From an uncultured Alphaproteobacteria bacterium (GTDB lineage: Bacteria; Pseudomonadota; Alphaproteobacteria; Rickettsiales; UBA1997), in assembly GCA_903837365.1 (NCBI GenBank), contig CAILUF010000063.1, positions 1 to 7,682 of the forward strand: DNA of 7,682 nt, written 5' to 3'. This document shows positions 5,273-7,682 of the stretch, piece after piece; the stretch's first letter is position 1; each line of letters opens with the position of its first letter. A program made the translations under genes and the position numbers. The notes under the pieces are model-generated. The model searched no databases. It had not been told where the DNA came from and saw nothing but the letters and a program-made list of their open reading frames with translations.

Positions 5273-6037
5273 TTATTTATTTAGAAAATTTATTGGACCA
5301 TCAGCGCGACCGTGAATGAATTGATCCAAATAGCTATTGCCAGAAGAGTACATCTCCTTAACATTTCCAAACCAAATAATTCTACCTTCATAAAGCATAG
5401 CGATTTTATCAGCAATTTTACGAGCAGAATTCATGTCATGAGTTATTGTGATTGTAGTAGCACCAAGTTGCTTTGAATTTGCAATGATAAGATCATTAAT
5501 TACATCGGCCATGATTGGATCAAGGCCGGTTGTGGGTTCATCAAAAAAAATAATTTCAGGATTACTAGCGATTGCTCGCGCAAGCGATGCGCGTTTTTGC
5601 ATACCACCCGATAGTTCCGAAGGAAAAAGATCGGCTGTTTTTTCGCTAAGCCCAACCAAACGCAGTTTTTCAATAGCAATTTCGCGCGCCTGTTTTTTAT
5701 TAATTTTTTGAGAATTTGTCAGACGAAACGAAACATTTTCCCAAACTGTCAATGAATCAAACAATGCCCCACCTTGAAAAAGAAAGCCAAATTTAGCCAT
5801 CAATTTATCGCGACTTGAATCGGATATTGAAGCAGTTTCAACTCCATCAATAATAATGCTTCCGAAGCTTGGCGTGATTATTCCAGCGATAATTTTAATC
5901 AACACTGATTTACCGCTTCCCGATCCTCCTAAAATCACCAATGATTCGCCTTTATTAACTTGCAAATCAATGCTTTTTAAAACTTGTTTTTCGCCAAAAT
6001 TTTTTTTTAAATTACTGACGATAATTTTTGTTGACAC
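5273..6037 (-). CDS. mlaF: ABC transporter ATP-binding protein, MlaF type (phospholipid transport)
   Basis: 254 residues, a single complete ABC ATPase domain. Seen: Walker A GGSGSGKS (37-44), Q-loop FQGGALF (87-93), signature LSGGMQKR (142-149), Walker B IIFFDEP (162-168), D-loop GLD (171-173) and switch His200. The FQGGALFDSLTVWENV stretch and the C-terminal tail DQFIHGRADGPI (238-249) are characteristic of MlaF/Ttg2A, where the tail packs against the partner subunit. MlaF powers lipid transport between the outer and inner membrane together with MlaE, MlaD and others. None of these is next to it here, so it would have to pair with proteins encoded elsewhere. The start is GTG at 6037; upstream in-frame codons offer no ATG or TTG. 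It follows the DsbA-like gene after 43 bases and is probably co-transcribed with it. Confidence 0.9.
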   Translation of the reverse strand: MSTKIIVSNLKKNFGEKQVLKSIDLQVNKGESLVILGGSGSGKSVLIKIIAGIITPSFGSIIIDGVETASISDSSRDKLMAKFGFLFQGGALFDSLTVWENVSFRLTNSQKINKKQAREIAIEKLRLVGLSEKTADLFPSELSGGMQKRASLARAIASNPEIIFFDEPTTGLDPIMADVINDLIIANSKQLGATTITITHDMNSARKIADKIAMLYEGRIIWFGNVKEMYSSGNSYLDQFIHGRADGPINFLNK

Positions 6038-6080
6038 TTGTTGTAAAATATTTTTGTTAGTACTTTCTATTAAAATTTAC

Positions 6081-6854
6081 TTATTTTAAATTTTTTTCAA
6101 TTAATTTTTGTAAAGTTACATAATCAACATAGCCTTCGCTAATTTCGCCATTTACAAAGAAAGTTGGAGTTGAACGAATCTGCAATGAATTACTAGCATC
6201 CATTCTTTTAGCAAGAATTTTATCTTGCAATTGCTTGTCGCTTATGCAACCTTTGAAACGCTCTTGACTCATGCCATCAAGCTTCATAATCGCTTCAAGT
6301 TTTTCATCATATTTAGGATCGAATGCCCAACTATCTTGGGTCTTGAAGAGAATTTTAATAGTTTCGTGATATTTTTCTGTAGCATTTTCTTTATTATCTT
6401 TGGCAATGCATTCAGCGATTGTTCCTGCGGTTAAAGCTTGTTGATTAAGCGGAAAATCACGAAAAATAAAACGTACTTTACCGGTATTGATATATTCATC
6501 TTTAATTTTTTCAAAAGCTTCACGATAGAAAACCGCACAATGTGGACATGAAAGCGAAGCATATTCAATAATCAAAACTTTAGCCTTGCTATCGCCGATA
6601 ACATAATCATTGGGAAGTATTTTTAACAGCTCACTATTTTTTCTTGTCTCGGCAAGTTTTTCTTGTTCTTTGAGCAATTCTTGATTGATACGATCTTGCT
6701 CTTGAGTTGTTTCAGGCTTGAGTTCTTCAGCGGTTTTATTTAGATATTTAAACGAAGTTTTATTTTTGTAATTGTGAACTACTAAAGCAGAAAAACCAAT
6801 TAATAAAACCCCAGATACAGCAATAATTATTGATTTCTTCGATAATTTTTTCAT
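6081..6854 (-). CDS. Membrane-anchored DsbA-like thiol:disulfide oxidoreductase (thioredoxin fold)
   Basis: 257 residues. Seen: a basic N-terminus (MKKLSKKS) followed by one hydrophobic segment (about 9-27) with no lipobox Cys, so it is probably an inner-membrane anchor or uncleaved signal. Next is a charged, Glu/Gln/Lys-rich stretch (about 42-75) likely to be a coiled coil. The thioredoxin-fold domain runs from about 82 to the end, with active site Cys103-Pro-His-Cys106, FRDFPLN (131-137) and the cis-Pro loop STPTFFVNG (Pro230). CPHC is the DsbA-type active site. The helical insertion between the halves carries two more cysteines, Cys149 and Cys203. It likely forms or shuffles disulfides in the periplasm, in the DsbA/Com1-like family found in intracellular alphaproteobacteria. 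It heads an operon with mlaF and is divergent from the glycosyltransferase gene. Whether it oxidises, isomerises or reduces cannot be told from sequence. Confidence 0.9.
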   Translation of the reverse strand: MKKLSKKSIIIAVSGVLLIGFSALVVHNYKNKTSFKYLNKTAEELKPETTQEQDRINQELLKEQEKLAETRKNSELLKILPNDYVIGDSKAKVLIIEYASLSCPHCAVFYREAFEKIKDEYINTGKVRFIFRDFPLNQQALTAGTIAECIAKDNKENATEKYHETIKILFKTQDSWAFDPKYDEKLEAIMKLDGMSQERFKGCISDKQLQDKILAKRMDASNSLQIRSTPTFFVNGEISEGYVDYVTLQKLIEKNLK

Positions 6855-6936
6855 AATAAAATAAGTTGAATTTAGTTAAAGAGAATTTATATCTAATAAA
6901 AATCCTATATAAAAATTTTTAAAATCAAACAAATTT
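6855..6936. promoter_or_regulatory. Divergent promoter region between the dsbA-like and glycosyltransferase genes
   Basis: 82 bases separate two starts facing away from each other, so both promoters should lie here or overlap. On the plus strand TTGAAT (6866-6871), a 16-base gap and TATATC (6888-6893) form a plausible promoter for the glycosyltransferase. The minus-strand counterpart, with TATAAA at 6886-6891, is weaker, and the two -10 regions would overlap. Confidence 0.35.
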
Positions 6937-7682
6937 ATGATACCGATTTCAGTTTTTATTATTGCCAAGAATGAGGCTGATAGAATTGCCCCAATCATAT
7001 GCGCTGTAAAGAAATTTGCCGATGAAATTTTGGTGATCGATTCAAATAGTAACGATGAAACTAAAAAAATTAGCGAAAAAAATAATGCCAAAGTTATCAA
7101 TAATGATTGGCAAGGTTATGGTCAGCAAAAGATTTTTGGAGAAAATCAATGTCGCAATCAATGGCTTTTAAATATTGATGCCGATGAAGAAGTTTCCGAG
7201 GAATTAGCGCAAGAAATTATCGAAATTTTTAGCAGAAATATTCCTGAGGATGTTGCTGGATTTCGTGTCAAAATTGTCAATAAATTTCGCTTCGAAAATA
7301 AGCCAAAAAAACATGCCTATTTCTATAATCAATTACGACTTTATCGCAAGGATTTAGCTGGATTTAAAAATAGCTCGGTACATGATTCTGTAGAGCTTAA
7401 GTCAAAAAATAATTTTAAAATTCTGCAATTAAAAAACATAATTTATCATCAATCTTTTCGCTCTTTTAGCCATTGGTTAGATAAAATAAATTATTATTCT
7501 TCAATGCAAGCGCAAGATGCCTTTTTAAAAAATAAAAACACCTCTTTTTTAAAAATTTTTTTATCGCCAATTTTGGCTTTTTTTAAAGCTTATTTTATTC
7601 GCCGATATTTTATTTATGGTCGAGATGGCTTGATTTACAGCGCAATTTTTGCTTATTCACGATTCGCCAAAGCTATTAAAAC
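6937..7682 (+). CDS. Family 2 glycosyltransferase, WaaE/KdtX-like (LPS core), partial at 3' edge
   Basis: Open from ATG 6937 to the window end, 248 complete codons with no stop. Seen: the GT-A start PISVFIIAKNEADRI (3-17), EILVIDSNSNDET (30-42), WQGYGQQK (58-65) and the metal/nucleotide-sugar DAD motif in LLNIDADEEV (Asp81 and Asp83). Further on are the acceptor-side SSVHDSVE and IIYHQSF blocks, then a hydrophobic, aromatic C-terminal part from about residue 205. This order matches WaaE-type enzymes, usually about 250-260 residues, that add a glucose to the inner core of lipopolysaccharide. So only a few residues are probably missing. The actual sugar and acceptor are not decided by the sequence. 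It is divergent from the dsbA-like gene. A minus-strand open frame at 6876-7100 overlaps it and is a shadow. Confidence 0.88.
   Translation, partial: MIPISVFIIAKNEADRIAPIICAVKKFADEILVIDSNSNDETKKISEKNNAKVINNDWQGYGQQKIFGENQCRNQWLLNIDADEEVSEELAQEIIEIFSRNIPEDVAGFRVKIVNKFRFENKPKKHAYFYNQLRLYRKDLAGFKNSSVHDSVELKSKNNFKILQLKNIIYHQSFRSFSHWLDKINYYSSMQAQDAFLKNKNTSFLKIFLSPILAFFKAYFIRRYFIYGRDGLIYSAIFAYSRFAKAIK

Noticed and set aside
5448..6089. Plus-strand frames opposite mlaF.
   Set aside because: Antisense shadows of the conserved ATPase motifs.
6225..6434. 69-codon plus-strand frame opposite the dsbA-like gene.
   Set aside because: Antisense shadow with no recognisable features.
6876..7100. 74-codon minus-strand frame, hydrophobic, near the dsbA-like gene.
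   Set aside because: It lies opposite the glycosyltransferase GT-A motifs, which are clearly the real coding strand.

Overview
The window looks like a piece of chromosome from an AT-rich, host-associated alphaproteobacterium, most likely Rickettsiales or a similar intracellular lineage. The reasons are very AT-rich DNA with long A/T runs, weak or absent Shine-Dalgarno sequences, an EF-Tu N-terminus of a kind I associate with Rickettsia ([17 protein letters not shown]), an S12 C-terminus with the [11 protein letters not shown] pattern common in alphaproteobacteria, and a large leucine-rich-repeat protein of the kind used against eukaryotic hosts. The lineage is inferred from memory of these families, not from a search.

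Layout. Bases 1-216 (minus) hold the first 72 codons of tuf. Bases 217-948 have no convincing gene but contain several hairpins, a perfect 15-bp tandem duplication and a possible tiny transcription unit. Bases 949-3144 (plus) encode a 731-residue protein with about seven to eight leucine-rich repeats, followed by what I read as a divergent IpaH/SspH-type NEL E3 ubiquitin ligase domain with a Cys-x-Asp motif at residues 407-409. Then come rpsG (3231-3698) and rpsL (3801-4172), both minus, and a roughly 400-base leader/spacer. Further minus-strand genes are a 2-Cys peroxiredoxin (4572-5174), an MlaF-type ABC ATPase (5273-6037, GTG start) and a membrane-anchored DsbA-like thiol oxidoreductase (6081-6854). 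A divergent plus-strand WaaE-like glycosyltransferase (6937 to the window end) runs off the edge.

How it fits together. In most bacteria the str operon reads rpsL-rpsG-fusA-tuf. Here fusA is absent between rpsG and tuf, and its place is taken by the putative effector gene in the opposite orientation. The other genes are housekeeping or envelope functions: translation (tuf, rpsG, rpsL), peroxide defence, retrograde lipid transport (mlaF), periplasmic disulfide chemistry and LPS core synthesis. The observation most worth pursuing is the LRR-NEL protein: if the NEL reading is right, it is a ubiquitin ligase effector aimed at a eukaryotic host, divergent from the known enteric and rhizobial members and sitting in a disrupted ribosomal operon.
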